Source: Salticus scenicus
Lineage: Eukaryota > Arthropoda > Arachnida > Araneae > Salticidae
Length of the DNA: 64,000 nt
Assembly (NCBI GenBank): GCA_963930645.1
Contig: OZ005656.1
Coordinates: 269,866,993 to 269,930,992 of the forward strand
Direction of reading: 5' to 3'
Shown: one piece after another, positions 34,484 to 46,392 of the stretch
How the letters are laid out: the number at the start of each line of letters is the position of its first letter
How positions within the stretch are numbered: the first letter of the stretch is position 1
The notes under the pieces: generated by a model
Seen by the model: only the letters and a program-made list of their open reading frames with translations
Databases searched by the model: none
What the model was told of the DNA's origin: nothing
Position numbers and translations under genes: made by a program

Positions 34484-35060
34484 TAAATTTCGCCGGCAAT
34501 TATTGGAATATGCAATTATTTCATCCATAATGAACAAAAAAAGTTTCTTTTTTTCAAACCTAATTTACAAAATACGTGATTATTTCACACCCCTAATCAA
34601 GAAAAATTATTTCTTTTATCAAAGTTAATTTAATTTGCAAAGTACGTGATTATTTCACCTCTAATCAACAAAAATCGCCACCCCTTCCTTTTTTTTAAGC
34701 TAATTTGCAAAGTGCGTGATTATTTCATCACTAATCAACATAAATCGTTCTTTTATTTATTTATTTACTTTATTTATTTATTTATTTTTTAATTTTGAAA
34801 GTACGCTATTATTTCACATTTAACCAACAGAAGTTTCTTTTCTTCTTTTTTTCAAATCTAATTGGAAAAGTACGTGATTATTTCATTCCTTATCAGCAAA
34901 AATCGTACATTCTTCTGGAAGCTAATTTGCAAAATACATGATTATTTCGCTGCAAACTAGCAGAATTACTGTCCCCCCCCCATGTCTGATTGCAGAAATA
35001 CGCGATATTTTTTATGATTATTTCTGAAATGCTGGATTATTTCTTCACTGTTTCAGTTAA
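34484..35060 (+). repeat. ~70-bp degenerate tandem array
   Basis: The phrase TAATTTGCAAAGTACGTGAT followed by TATTTCA recurs with GATTATTTC near 34578, 34648, 34718, 34806, 34875, 34940 and 35036. Units are diverged and length-variable, with a simple TTTA repeat near 34755-34790. Confidence 0.65.
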
Positions 35061-35401
35061 TTTACATTTAAACATAGCTAATTTCAAAAATACTTAATTT
35101 TCTTTGCTGCCGATTGCAAACATGCGTAGTTTGTTCGTCGCCAACAGACAAAATTTGCGCCGTTTTATAAGCAAATTCTCGAAATACGTAATTTTTTCAA
35201 CGAAAATTGACTGAATTTCTGCTTTTTTGGTTCGAATTTCCAAATTTGTCTTCCACATGGTTGATTAAAGAAATTTCTGTTTATAAAGGTCACGGAGGAA
35301 AAAAATGGTGACTAGTAAAATATTTTTAAGTTGCTACATTATCTTTTTAGTCTCCATGGGACGAGTGTATGTTTTATTTTCTACTTTTAATTAAATACTT
35401 T

Positions 35402-36319
35402 AAGGTGCCTGCCTACCTTTAAAATGCAATTTTCGGTCAAAACTCCAATTTTCTATTTTTGGGTTAGTACTAAAGCCTGACATTTTAGCTTTCTAAATCA
35501 GTTTGAATTTTGTTTTTATCTTGCTTAGAACTTAAGTTACAGCCATTTTAAAATTAGCCAGTTTTTGAAACCGGAAGTGACCAGAAATGACCCGTAAATA
35601 TTTGTTTACATAAACGTTTTACTCAATATAAGCATCAAAATTTGTTACTGAATATAAAATGAATTTTAAAAAGAAAATAAAAAACTTTGAAATAAATCAG
35701 GAACTTATTAAAATTATTTTTTTGTTTAATAGGTAAAATCTTGTTTTTAAATATGTTTTCTGCTTTTTCTCAAAATGAGATTTTTAACATTTTGCTTTAT
35801 CCCAAAACATCATAACTCCAAAAGTTATAATTGAAACGTTATAAAACTTTGACAAAATACTCTAGAGGAGTTGTTTTAGGAATTGAACTACGACAATGAA
35901 TCTAGTTAAATTATTTTTTGTTTTTTTTTGTCGATAGAAGTTATGAACTGTCATGTATATTCATGATTTTTTTCAGCATGTAATAATGTTACCTTCTCTA
36001 AAATATTAAATAACATGGTTATAGTTTTGAGAGTAGTTCACTCCCTTAAGGACCTTTCAATAATCGAAATAAAATTTACAGAATAAAAATATCTTTATTT
36101 AAATTTGACTTATGATGTTTTGTAAAAGTGCTTTTTTTTCGCAAATTTTATGCATATTTTGAGCCTAAATATCAAAATATTTTTTAATTTGCATATTTTT
36201 CTCAGATTATTCACTGTTTTTTACTATATAATATCATATAATGCACATAAATAGGCAAATTTTCAATTATTAAAAAAAAAAAAAAAATCACCTCCGACAG
36301 TACAGTAGGCAGGCACCTT
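35402..36319. mobile_element. Mutator-like TIR element
   Basis: Perfect 15-bp ends AAGGTGCCTGCCTAC and its complement. Flanks AAATACTTT (35393-35401) and AAATCCTTT (36320-36328) are a 9-bp duplication with one change. A 9-bp duplication points to Mutator-like elements, though short ends are unusual for them. 918 bp, no transposase seen. Confidence 0.7.
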
Positions 36320-36328
36320 AAATCCTTT

Positions 36329-37879
36329 CACTGCGCGCTTGATCTCCCCATTCAGAGATATACCCGATTTCTAAAAAAAATTCTTTCATTAGATTACACA
36401 ACCTTCCGTTTCAGAAATATACGAAAAAAAAAACCCCCTCAAATTTCTTGGTCACTGCATTTGAAACCGTTTCAGCGATATGCTCGATAAATCGAAAATT
36501 ATTAGCCTAATAACTTTTAAATTAAGTGTTTAAAATACGTAGAATGTCTAGTAATGCATCTCCCTTTTTGATTGTTACATGATTTCCCGTTTTAAAAATC
36601 AAATCCCTTATGTTTTAAAGTTTTAATTCCTAGTTTTCCGTTGTTAAGTGCCGAGTTCGATTTCTAGTTCAGGCATCTATGCTCATAGTGGTTCTCAATC
36701 CACTTTAAGAGACGCATCGGAAAAACAGACCGTTTGAATTTTTTATCCTTTGTAGCCTTAAAATGAAACATCAAACACTTAAAAAGAAATCAGTTTTTGG
36801 AAATTAAGGATTATTTCCTGGTTGCAAATTTTCTGAATTTAAAAACGGAATAAATAAATAAAAATCGAGGGAATTTGTAGGTGAAGATTTTTCTTTCTTT
36901 CTTTTTTTAAATCATCGGAAAGAAGAAATCTAATTGAGATGACTGCCCTGATCTCAGTTTACTATTCTATATTTCTCTTTATCAATTTTTACTATCACTG
37001 TGAAAAATATGTCCAAATTGAAAATTTTTTTCAAAACATACCAAAATTCACCATACTTATTGTATGATGAAAAACTAAAAAGACTAATTGTGAGATATAT
37101 TGTTCTCTTTGAGAATATTTTTTTTTCTTTTTACATTTCTTTCATATGGCTTCGTTTCATGTTAGACAGATGGCGAAAGAAAGGAAAAACAAGCAACACA
37201 TCGTTTTAAATAGGCAACTTTGTTTCACCACGCCCGCTTTCTAACTACAATGTTTCGACGTATAAAACAAATACTCGTGTCTGTTTATTTTTAAAAGCTT
37301 TTTAAAAGTAATATTAGTGATAAAATAGCCTTTTTTGTTTCTATAAAACAAAAAAGGCTGATGTAGATAAAATATGAGTTTCTTGTCTACCCATTAAAAC
37401 CATTGTTTGCGCAAAAGTTGATATGTTCGTGTATGGTAAGTGTTTCTCTAGTAAATAAACAGACATATTCTAATCGATAAATACTTTTAATTGGACGAAT
37501 ATTCTGAAAACAATCATATTAAAGTGTTATTTATGCCACAAAAATCACGAAAACGGTGTTATATCACTTATTCAGAAATAGAAATCAGCAGCTTGTAGCA
37601 CAGTCTCGCAAAAATAAACTCACAACTCAGAGTTCAACGGAATTTATATGAGTGAGGATGGCCTTCTTTTAGGCTCTTTGGTGAAGGTTAAAGAGTTAAA
37701 AATGTAAAATCGGAAGTTGTACCCCCCCCCCCCCCCCCAAAAAAAAAAAAAAAAAAAAAAAAAGATAACTTCATTTCTAATCGACATAGTGCTTCCAAAT
37801 TGTTAGGAACTTTGGATAAGTTCTTCGTCAAGACGGACCTCCATCGACTGCTAGTACATTCCACGAGCATTTACATGTA
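36329..37879. other. No gene seen
   Basis: Unassigned sequence. A 69-codon frame at 37000-37209 and a 60-codon frame on minus at 37688-37870 are unrecognised; the latter runs through a C17/A26 homopolymer junction at 37723-37763. Confidence 0.4.
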
Positions 37880-38508
37880 CAGTTCCCGCCGCTTGATAAA
37901 TTTATTGGTTAATAAAATCAGCCGCTTAGTCTGATCAAATTGTCAGGACCGGAATCAAATAAATACAAACTAGTTTTAAAACCGCCGTTTAATAAAATCA
38001 GCATCGTCGGTTAATAAACTTAAAAAAAAATTAATAAATTTCAGGAATGTATTCTAAAAATCGGAATAATAAGTTACTGCTTTGATTCACTAGTGATTTA
38101 TTTTATTTTATTTATTTATTTTTATTATTAAAAAATAATTCTTAGCTCTCATTTTGAAATAACTGAAAAGCAGAAAAAAAAAAAAAAAAAAAAAATTGAA
38201 AATGTCCAACATTTAATTAATGTATAAATATTGACTAATTTTGTATGCACTATGCGTTTATTAATTTTATATGGATTATGTGTTTAATTTACTTATTTTG
38301 AAAGAACAATTAATTAATTGTCGGTCGAAAATTATTTAATATTATTTATTACCCTCATCAATCGTTAACTTTTGAAATTTCTTTTTAAAATCAAGGAAGT
38401 ACGTAATACCCTTTTCTTGAGTACAAGAACCTTCGCCGTATATAAAAATCAGCCGCTTAATAAAATCACTTTGCCTTAGAATGTAATTTTAATAAGCAGC
38501 GGGTACTG
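37880..38508. mobile_element. Pogo/Tigger-like non-autonomous element
   Basis: TA-flanked ends CAGTTCCCGCCGCTTGATAA and, inverted, CAGTACCCGCTGCTTATTAA. AAAATCAGCCGCTTA recurs inside both ends. 629 bp, noncoding. Confidence 0.7.
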
Positions 38509-39030
38509 TATTTTCATTGTTTCAGCAACTCTAATAAAAGAAAAGGGAAACGCCTTTATAACAGATTATTATGTGAGCTCTATTACTAGGTTCAATTGAA
38601 ATCTCTTAAATGGGCAATCATGTAATGAACAAAAATTTCGAGATTTTGTTTATATCTGAAAAACGAAAAGTTATAGAATAACCAAAAATGGAAGTGCGCA
38701 ACTAAATGTTATAAGAACCGTAAATTCCAATTTTTAACTTTTTACGTTCAACCGTTGGGTGGAATACACACATACGTACATACAGACATCACGAAAGCAC
38801 TTGTAAAATCGGGGGTATCTGTGAAGTGGCGAGTTTATTATGGCAAGACCAAAAATGGAGGTGTGTAAGTAGATGTCATAATTGTTCCAACTATACAACA
38901 TTCGTAACTATTTTGAGTTATGCGAGTTACAAAATCAATTTCATAAATCGGTTTACTTCCTTTACTTCGTTGAAGAAAGGACGAAATAGGAGACACAAGA
39001 AATAAAAATAAAATAAAATAAAAACAATTA
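38509..39030. other. Unassigned, with ACATACGTACATACAGACA tract
   Basis: Two short phrases, CCAAAAATGGAAGTGCGCAA and CCAAAAATGGAGGTGTGTAA, repeat about 170 bases apart (near 38681 and 38850). No gene. Confidence 0.4.
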
Positions 39031-39755
39031 CAGTCCGCAGAAGAATTATTGAAGCACACATCCTCACATATTTCATATATATATATATTTACTTTTACAT
39101 CATTAATTTACTTTTTTTCATAAACAGCAAGCAAAAAGACTAAGATCATGATTCGACAAATATTTACTTAATAAAACAACATTAGGTGCACATCTTTTAA
39201 CCCGTTAACGCCCGAATTACTTAATTTTGCAAAATGTTATTAGCTGATTATTTCACTTCTAAATTAATATAGACAACTGACAGTAAAATAGATTAACTTA
39301 AGCAATTTTTCTGATAGTTTTAAGTTTAAAGCCTATCCTCATTTATGGACGTTTAGTTCTAGCGAGAAAACTTCGAGATAGAAAAACTTTGAGATAACAG
39401 ATTAATTTCTTATCATATGTTGACAAAGATCTCGAAAGTAAAGTATTATAATATATACTATTATTCAACTTGATTTAAGTTTGTATACCTGCGCAAAAAG
39501 CAAATATAGGTGCGACGAATGAAAAATCGTAAAATGACTACCTATGTTATGAAATAATAATTAATAGTAGGCACATAAACCTTTCAGGGATCATTTAGAG
39601 TGACGCTATAAACTGTCCCTAAAAAGCAGAAATCATTCCAAGAAACCACAAAAAATATACGTGCCATTTTATTAGCTGTCCTCAAATGAGGACACTGGGA
39701 GCTAACGGGTTAAATACGAATTATTGCTGGCGCTTCAACAAGTTAAAGCCGACTG
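39031..39755. mobile_element. Mariner-like MITE, copy 2, split by a piggyBac-like element
   Basis: Left CAGTCCGCAGAAGAATTATT and right AAGCCGACTG, both TA-flanked. GATTCGACAAATATTTACTT and AAAACAACATTAGGTGCAC identify it as a relative of the copy at 44175. A (TA)-rich insertion lies near 39069-39110. Confidence 0.6.
39201..39709. mobile_element. piggyBac-like MITE, second copy
   Basis: TTAA at 39197-39200 and 39710-39713. Ends CCCGTTAACGCCC and, inverted, CCCGTTAGCTCCC. Near the right end TGTCCTCAAATGAGGACA is an 18-base palindrome. Shares the CCCGTTA start with 8805-9032 but is longer (509 bp). Nested in the mariner-like MITE. Confidence 0.75.
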
Positions 39756-40377
39756 TAGAAATCAAAATCGAAATCAAAGTGGCCTACAGATTTTAGTTTT
39801 TTCGTTCACAAATATGGAAAAGCATATTCATAATTCATGAATGATATATGATTGTTTTTACTGTATACATATTTTTATTTACGAGTTCTCATTCACTGTA
39901 AATAAATTTGAACACTAAATTACAGCCAGTGACCGGTAAAAAGTGTTACAGTCACTGGCCAGTGACCACAAAAATAAAGTTATGCTCGCAAAACTGTCAT
40001 GACTTTTTTCTGGAATTGTAGAGATTCTTTTATAAATACGGGTACTAGACTTTTTTTCTCGAAGAAAGATGAGAAGGCAAAGAGAATTATGAAATGAAAA
40101 TGATAATACATACAAATCGTCTACTCACTTGGAATGTAAAGTAAAAGAAATAATGTTATTATTTTTCTAATGAACTACTGCTATAAACGATTTAAAATAA
40201 AGATTTTATAAGATCGATATTAATATTATCGTAATGAAGAAATCTTACCGAAAGACAATCAAAATGGAATTTTTTTATACTTAAGAATCAATTGTTATCT
40301 AGAAGATTACTGGAATCCATGAAAAAGAAATAATAGCTAGAAATGAACATGAAAGTTTTTATGCTGATACATTAATT

Positions 40378-40421
<44 letters not shown>

Positions 40422-40446
40422 TGTTTGAAGAAATGCAATCAGAAAA
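39756..40446. other. AT-rich, no gene seen; (TA)n at 40381-40420
   Basis: Contains a ~40-base (TA)n tract just before family C copy 3. Confidence 0.5.
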
Positions 40447-40514
40447 CTAGTATGTTGTGGCCACTACAAGACTTTCTTCTATATTTCCCTATACAAATTC
40501 TCTCAGTAACAATA

Positions 40515-40547
<33 letters not shown>

Positions 40548-40967
40548 CCAAGTTTTTTTTTGTTAAAAGTTAAAAAAATCGATAGCTTTGTTTTAAACTA
40601 TCATAGATTTATAGTTCAACCATTAGTTTTAAAGGTATTGACGAGACCTTTCGAAAGATACCCATCTTGAAAATTTACCCCCCCCCCGGTACTTTCCTCC
40701 AGGGGGGGAAGTAATGCCCCCACAAGCACAATTTTTTTCCTAATTAACTACTACTATTATCAATAATTCATATTAATTTTACAATCGCAGGTTAAGAATA
40801 ACTCTCATTATGTACATTTATACGAAATTTTGTCCTATACTGCCATGTTAAAAATTTTGAAAAAATACGATCACAGCGCCTCCTGTTGTGCGATTGATCC
40901 CCAAATCTAATAAGCACCAGTTTATTTCAGGGGCCAACTAAATACCATGTTTGGTTAAATTTCGTTA
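40447..40967 (-). mobile_element. Helentron-like element, family C, copy 3 (5' part missing)
   Basis: Has the complete 3' end (read on minus: ATAGAAGAAAGT, hairpin, CATACTAG), CTTTAAAACTAATGGTTGAA and the GAGGCGCTGTGATCG stretch. It stops inside the block after the microsatellite and joins copy 4 at a poly(A) run. Confidence 0.75.
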
Positions 40968-40971
40968 GGGA

Positions 40972-41002
<31 letters not shown>

Positions 41003-41614
41003 TTTTTTTTTTGTTTTTTTTCGTAAAAAGTAAAAAAAATCGATAACTTTGTTTTAAATTATCACAGATTATTAGTTCAACCATTCGTTTTAAAGGTATT
41101 GATGAGACCTTTCGAAAGATACCCATCTTGAAAATTTACTCCCCTCCACCCCAGGGGGGTTGACGAGGCTCCAACACATACAAATTTTTTTTCCCAGTTG
41201 ACTATCTCTATTATAAATAATTCTTGTAAATTTAATAGTGATTACTAAAAAATAATTCTCTTTATGTACATTTATACAAAATTTTGTCCTATATCACCAT
41301 GTTAAAAATTTAGAAAAAGCGGGATGGCAACGCAACCTGTTAGACAATTTTTACCAAAAGTTGATAGGCACTAATTTATGTCAAGGTGCAACTGCATACC
41401 AATTTGTACGAAATTTTGTGCAGTAGTTCCTGAGATACAGTTGCCACAAAATTTTGTCACACACACACACAGACAGACTGACAGACAGACAGACATTTTC
41501 TAAAAATGGTCAAATCGTGTTCTACAGCTCTTAAAACGTGTAAATCCATCAAAAACCTGAGGTCGAAAATTTTTACGAATCCAATACTCTCTTCTATTGA
41601 ATATAGAAGAAAGT
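40968..41614 (-). mobile_element. Helentron-like element, family C, copy 4 (3' part missing)
   Basis: Has the 5' hairpin (ACTTTCTTCTATATTCAATA on minus), the microsatellite (about 41459-41494) and body, but lacks the 3' end. It starts at the ~27-base poly(A) shared with copy 3. The 85-codon frame at 41500-41757 on minus overlaps its edge and is not a gene. Confidence 0.75.
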
Positions 41615-41914
41615 AATAATGTTTGAAAAGTATATTGAAATGAATGAGCGACCATAATTATAATAAAAGTGTTACTTGCAGTTTTTTTATTTTTTAAGTT
41701 AACATACTCACTCAAAACATCATTTATGTTAGAAATATACTGTATGAACATTCGCATATCACTGAAGAACTATGATATAAAAAATGCAAATTGTACAGCA
41801 GCTTAGTTAAATTTTTCTTATGAATTAATTATGAGTAGCATTCAGATATTTTAATTAATGGATATATATATTGTATGGACACTATTTATAAATAAGAAAC
41901 TATGAATTAATATA

Positions 41915-42375
41915 CACTGAAAAAAAAAAATATATATATCACCTTCATCTAGAATAAGTGGTCATTTTCTAAATCCCTTAACTAGAAATATAGATTTTCA
42001 AGCTCTGCGCATAAAGCACGCCAATAAGCTGAATAGACGAAATGATCGAGAATTTCTAGTCTAAACATTTCTAGATGGTGAAACAATATTCTGAATATTC
42101 CGAATCTTTTGTATTACGAGAAATTCTCGCTTGATTTTATAGAATTGGGTCATAAACCAAGATCCTAGTTGCTGAAACCCGCCTGTATTCGTATTTATTT
42201 GCAGAGATTTTTAAATAACTTTGCTCTCGATAATATAGGAAAACGATCTAGAGTTGTGATAGGGGTTTCTAGAACTCGATTTCAAAGGGGAATAGAATTT
42301 ATAAGGATGACATGCAACCATTTTTTCTAGAGCCACAATTTAGATTCTAGATGTCAGTTACAGAATTTTTTTTCA

Positions 42376-42378
<3 letters not shown>
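41915..42378. mobile_element. TIR element N, copy 1, rich in TCTAG
   Basis: Ends CACTGAAAAAAAA and its complement TTTTTTTTCAGTG. TCTAG or CTAGA strings recur through its length (for example CATCTAGAAT, TTTCTAGATGG, TTTCTAGAACTC, TTTCTAGAGCC). A partial inverted copy lies at 55990-56400. Class not certain (mariner-like CACTG ends). Confidence 0.65.
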
Positions 42379-42416
<38 letters not shown>

Positions 42417-42732
42417 CAATATAATCATTCAAATTGACTCCTTTATGGATTATTTTCGAATAACCTCCTTAACTGATTTTTTCAAGCTCATTTTGTCTGT
42501 GGTGGTAAGTGGCATTTATAGTATATGTCAATAATAACATTTGAATAAAAGGTTTTCCTGAAATAAAAATACTCCAAAAAATTTTAAAATTTAGTATGCA
42601 ATTTATATTGATATTTGATTAATTTTATATTAATATTTTATCTTTACAGTTAAAAGAAACAAAAATATAATTAAAAAATTATTTTATATAAAATTGAATG
42701 CTATTTCACAGCGCATAGCATTTTTAAGTGGT

Positions 42733-42777
<45 letters not shown>

Positions 42778-43096
42778 CGGCTATTTTTTAACCACAATGT
42801 TTATGAAAGAGAGAAATACTTTTATAGATGAAACGATATCACATAAAAATAAAGTTATTTTTTATTTGTGAAACTAAAACTTTATATTATATTTCAGATG
42901 AAAGTATGTCTTTCTTAATCAACACATTCGCACAGGACTTTTTCGCCTGCTTTGATATAAAACAGGGGTAATAAAGATCAGGGTATATCAGGGGGTCAGG
43001 GGTCAAGGGTATATCAGGGGTATCACTCTATACAGATAACTTACGTTTCCCAAAGTTTGTTAATATTCTATGAAATTTCCCACTATTCATACAGAG
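42379..43096. other. AT-rich; (TA)n and 40-base poly(T)
   Basis: (TA)n at about 42380-42412 and poly(T) at about 42731-42771. GGGTATATCAGGGG is repeated near 42975-43020. No gene seen. Confidence 0.5.
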
Positions 43097-43317
43097 CAGG
43101 CCTGTCCAACCCGAAACACTTGGCTGACCGCATTGGAAATTTAGTTTATTCAGACTGGCTGCACTGGAAATTTATTTTATTCAGGCGGGCCATACTGTAT
43201 GTGCGTATGTAAGTGTTTATATATGCTTGAGAGTGTATAAAAATTAGCAATAGGGCCGTTAAAAATTTATGATTGTTTATTAATAATCATAATAAAAAAG
43301 AATAAATAATAGATTTA

Positions 43318-43363
<46 letters not shown>

Positions 43364-43549
43364 TTGCAAAAGTGTGTTGTTTCTTTATTTAACAACCGTT
43401 TAAACGTATTTATACTTCAAAAATTCAGAAAGGATTTATTAATTTAAGCAAAGTTCTCAAACTATAAATATCGTTAATTTACTCGCGGCCCGCAAAATAC
43501 TACACGGCGGGCAGCATGCGGCCCGGGGATCGCGAGTTGGCCACCCCTG
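43097..43549. mobile_element. hAT-like element
   Basis: Left CAGGCCTGTCCAAC; right, inverted, CAGGGGTGGCCAACTCGCG. Flanks ATACAGAG and ATATAGAG are an 8-bp duplication with one change. CGGCCCGCAAAATACTACAC and GGCGGGC...GCGGCCCGGGG resemble hAT elements of many animals. Related to 32805-34361. Confidence 0.8.
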
Positions 43550-43639
43550 ATATAGAGGATTGATTCTAAGCTGTGCGCATTCTCCCGAAAAAGTTTTTGT
43601 ATATCAAAGCAGACAGAGGATCCACTTCCTCAATGCTAG

Positions 43640-44631
43640 TTTTCCCACCCGAACCCGACAGGAGGAATTTTAAATAAACCTGAACTGAAACCTATCTTGA
43701 ACCTGGCAAAAATTTTTATCGACTCAAACCCGCCATAGAGAATTGTGATGTCGGGGCCCGAACCCAACTCGAAACCGAAATGAAAATTAATTCATTTAAA
43801 AATCAGGCAAAAATACTTTTGTAAGATATAAGATAAATTTTCATTGTCACACAGCGTTGATAAATTACTTTAAAAATAATTTAAAATGTAATTACTAATA
43901 TAATAACTTAAAAATTTAAAAATCTGAAAAATGGATTAATAAGACATTACAATCATTTATGCGTGTTGTGTACTTCAATTGTACAAAAATTGACTTCATG
44001 TTAAATGTTTGTAATTTGTTGTTTATTATTTAATGCTTATATATTTAAATAAAATAAAATAAAATAAAATAATAATTATAATAACTTAATGTTTCTTTAT
44101 TAATTAATCGTCCGATATGTTTGTTTACTTTACTATAATAATTTGGTACGTGTATATTTAATAATGAGCATATATAGTCGGTAACAAAAGTGTCCGAACA
44201 CTAGCAAAAATTCCTGTGTAAGAAAAGTACACTTCATATGGTTTTGTTAAATAAATCTTTATCGAATCATGTTCTTACACTGTCTAAGAACAGGATTCGA
44301 CAAGGATTTATTTAACAAAACCATATGAAGTGTACTTTTTTTACATAGGAATTTTTTGCTAATGTTCGGACACTTTTGTTACCAACTGTATATCTACATC
44401 ATTTATACAGTTATAATTATATCAAACGTGTGTTTATTTTGGCAAAATTTTTAAAAGATGTTTCCAAGTCGATCGGTCTTGTTGACAACTAAACACGACC
44501 CGCAGAAAATAATTTCAGTAAACCTGACTTGAACTCGACCCGCATGATAAATAAATGAATCAATCGGACCTGCAAGAGAAAAAAATTAGCTGACCCAATC
44601 AGATACAGGACTCTAGTCGGGTAAAAGCGTA
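43640..44631. mobile_element. Degenerate element with CCCGAACCCGA ends
   Basis: Left part is rich in ACCCGAACCCGAC and GGGGCCCGAACCCAACTCGA; right part in ACACGACCCGC and CTCGACCCGC, ending near TAGTCGGGTAAAAG. This style occurs in some hAT elements. A mariner-like MITE is nested at 44175-44398. Confidence 0.3.
44175..44398. mobile_element. Palindromic mariner-like MITE, intact
   Basis: TA-flanked. Arms of about 107 bp start (T/C)AGTCGGTAACAAAAGTGTC and are near-perfect complements around a short centre (about 44282-44289). The arms contain AAGTACACTTCATATGGTTT and TTATCGAATC. It is the reference for split copies at 33115 and 39031 and a half copy at 55027. Confidence 0.85.
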
Positions 44632-44670
44632 CAGTAATATGTTACAGCGATCCACGACACCAAACGGCAT

Positions 44671-45771
44671 GACTCTCTACCTATCGTCTCCGAAAGCCGA
44701 AGCCAATGTTATTCTATGGAGAATTTTGCCCCATTATAATTCATTAACTAATACATACTTTTAAATTCCGTTTTCACATTCAGAAAATTCACAAATATTA
44801 AGCAGTTTATCGCTCTCTGAAAATTAATTTTTTTTTAATTTGTAATATTTTATTTTGAGATTGTAAAATGCGAATTTTCACAATGTGAAATTTTGCATTT
44901 TTGAACTTAAAAATGAAATCTTAAAAATTTAAAAAATCAAATTTTAGAAAGCGATAACCTTTTTATCAGTTGTGAGTTTTCTGTGAAAACAGAATTAAAA
45001 AAAAATCTGGTGTGTAACAGCCCCACGACTTCCATTACCCAGTATTACACACATTATAAACATTTTATATACATTTTTGATTTAAATAAGTAACAAAATT
45101 GCTCTATCCGTCAAATAAGTTATTTAAAATAAATAATAATTAGAAAAATAATAATGTGTATATTAATCATTTTCCAGTCATATCCGTACAGCTGTTTTTA
45201 AAGGAACGCCTTTGCGAGGCCTGAAATTGAGCTATTTATACAGGACGCCTATCAATTTTCCTGAACTAACCAACTATATCATTCGAAATCACATCTAATA
45301 GAGTGTTTATATAGCAAGTTTGAAGAAAATCGTTAGAGCCGTTTTTGAGATACGGACTTACGGTCCCATTTCCGGTTTCCGATGTCCCACTTCCGGTTTT
45401 TCAATTTTCACCAAAATTTGAAATTTCATCTGTACACCAGACGTATTTCAATTCTAAAGTTTCGTAGCTCTATCTTTATTAGTTTCTGAGCTATAATAGC
45501 CATAAGATTCTCCACATACATACATACACACACACACACATACATACACACTGACCAATTGCCAAAAACCACTTTTTTGGACTCAGGGGACCTTAAAACG
45601 TGTAAATCAGGTGAAAACCCGATATCAAATTTTCAGACCGAATACAATACTTCCATTACCTACGGTAGTAGGGTAATGGAAGTAATATGTATTAGTTAAT
45701 GCGTTATAATGGGACAAAATTCTCCATAGAATAACATTGGTTTCGACTTTCGGAGACGATAGGTAGAGAGT
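44671..45771. mobile_element. Palindromic element O, split by family D
   Basis: Left arm 44671-44885 (CTCTCTACCTATCGTCTCC, AATGTTATTCTATGGAGAA, ATTCATTAACTAATACATAC, CAGTTTATCGCTCTCTG). The right arm is its complement, in two pieces: 44890-45004 and 45684-45771. The family D element fills the gap between T and T. Confidence 0.75.
45005..45683 (-). mobile_element. Helentron-like element, family D (nested)
   Basis: On minus: 5' hairpin ACTTCCATTACCC...GGTAATGGAAGTATTG; ATTTACACGTTTTAAGGTCC; TGTGTATGTATGTGTGTG tract; a block with CGGAAGTGGGACATCGG and GGAAATGGGACCG; 3' GGGTAATGGAAGT (inverted 5' end), CGTG...CACAC and CAGAT before T. 679 bp. The 3' terminus closely resembles family A. Confidence 0.8.
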
Positions 45772-45934
45772 ACCCTTATTCTGTGTATATATGTATATAC
45801 AATCTTCAATACATACCTTGAGTAGTAGATCCCAGATCGAAAACTACATCGTAGAAAATAGACAAAGAAAAATATTAGAAAAGCTACAAAATACTAAAAG
45901 TATATAAAGTCACAAACACGAAAAGGTTAACTTT

Positions 45935-46225
45935 GGGTGAAGAATCCTTACACTTGGGGGACATAAGACAGCTTTCAGTACTGTTAGACAACAGATGGCG
46001 AGTTCGAATCCAGGAGGTTGCTCTCATCGACCTAGCCGTGTGGAGATTTCCATGGTTTTCACCAAACTAGAGTGAATACGGACAAGATTCCCAGAAAGAT
46101 TTTCCATGGCGGGTATTATATCCAGGCATAGGTTCCTCGTATAGAAAATTGGTTTTAGACCACATACCATGCACCTGAGACGGTAGTGAGTGATAAAAAA
46201 GCAATAAAAATTCATTTAGGTTGAA
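45935..46225 (+). mobile_element. Possible tRNA-derived SINE
   Basis: GAGTTCGAATCC (46000-46011) fits a pol III B box. Downstream sequence (TTCACCAAACTAGAGTGAAT, CCATGGCGGGTATTATATCC) ends near AAAGCAATAAAAATTCATTT. No clear A box or duplication. The 63-codon minus frame here is not a gene. Confidence 0.35.
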
Positions 46226-46392
46226 GAATCTTTTATAGTGGGAGTGCCTATAAATTTTAGCTGTGATGCTTTTTCTGAAAATACTAATAACGACTTGAAA
46301 ATTGAAATATATATATATATATGACCAAATTTTTTCATCGTCCGTTGAATTTTTCGAAAAAGTAAAATTCGTGTGTTACCATAATGCAAGTA

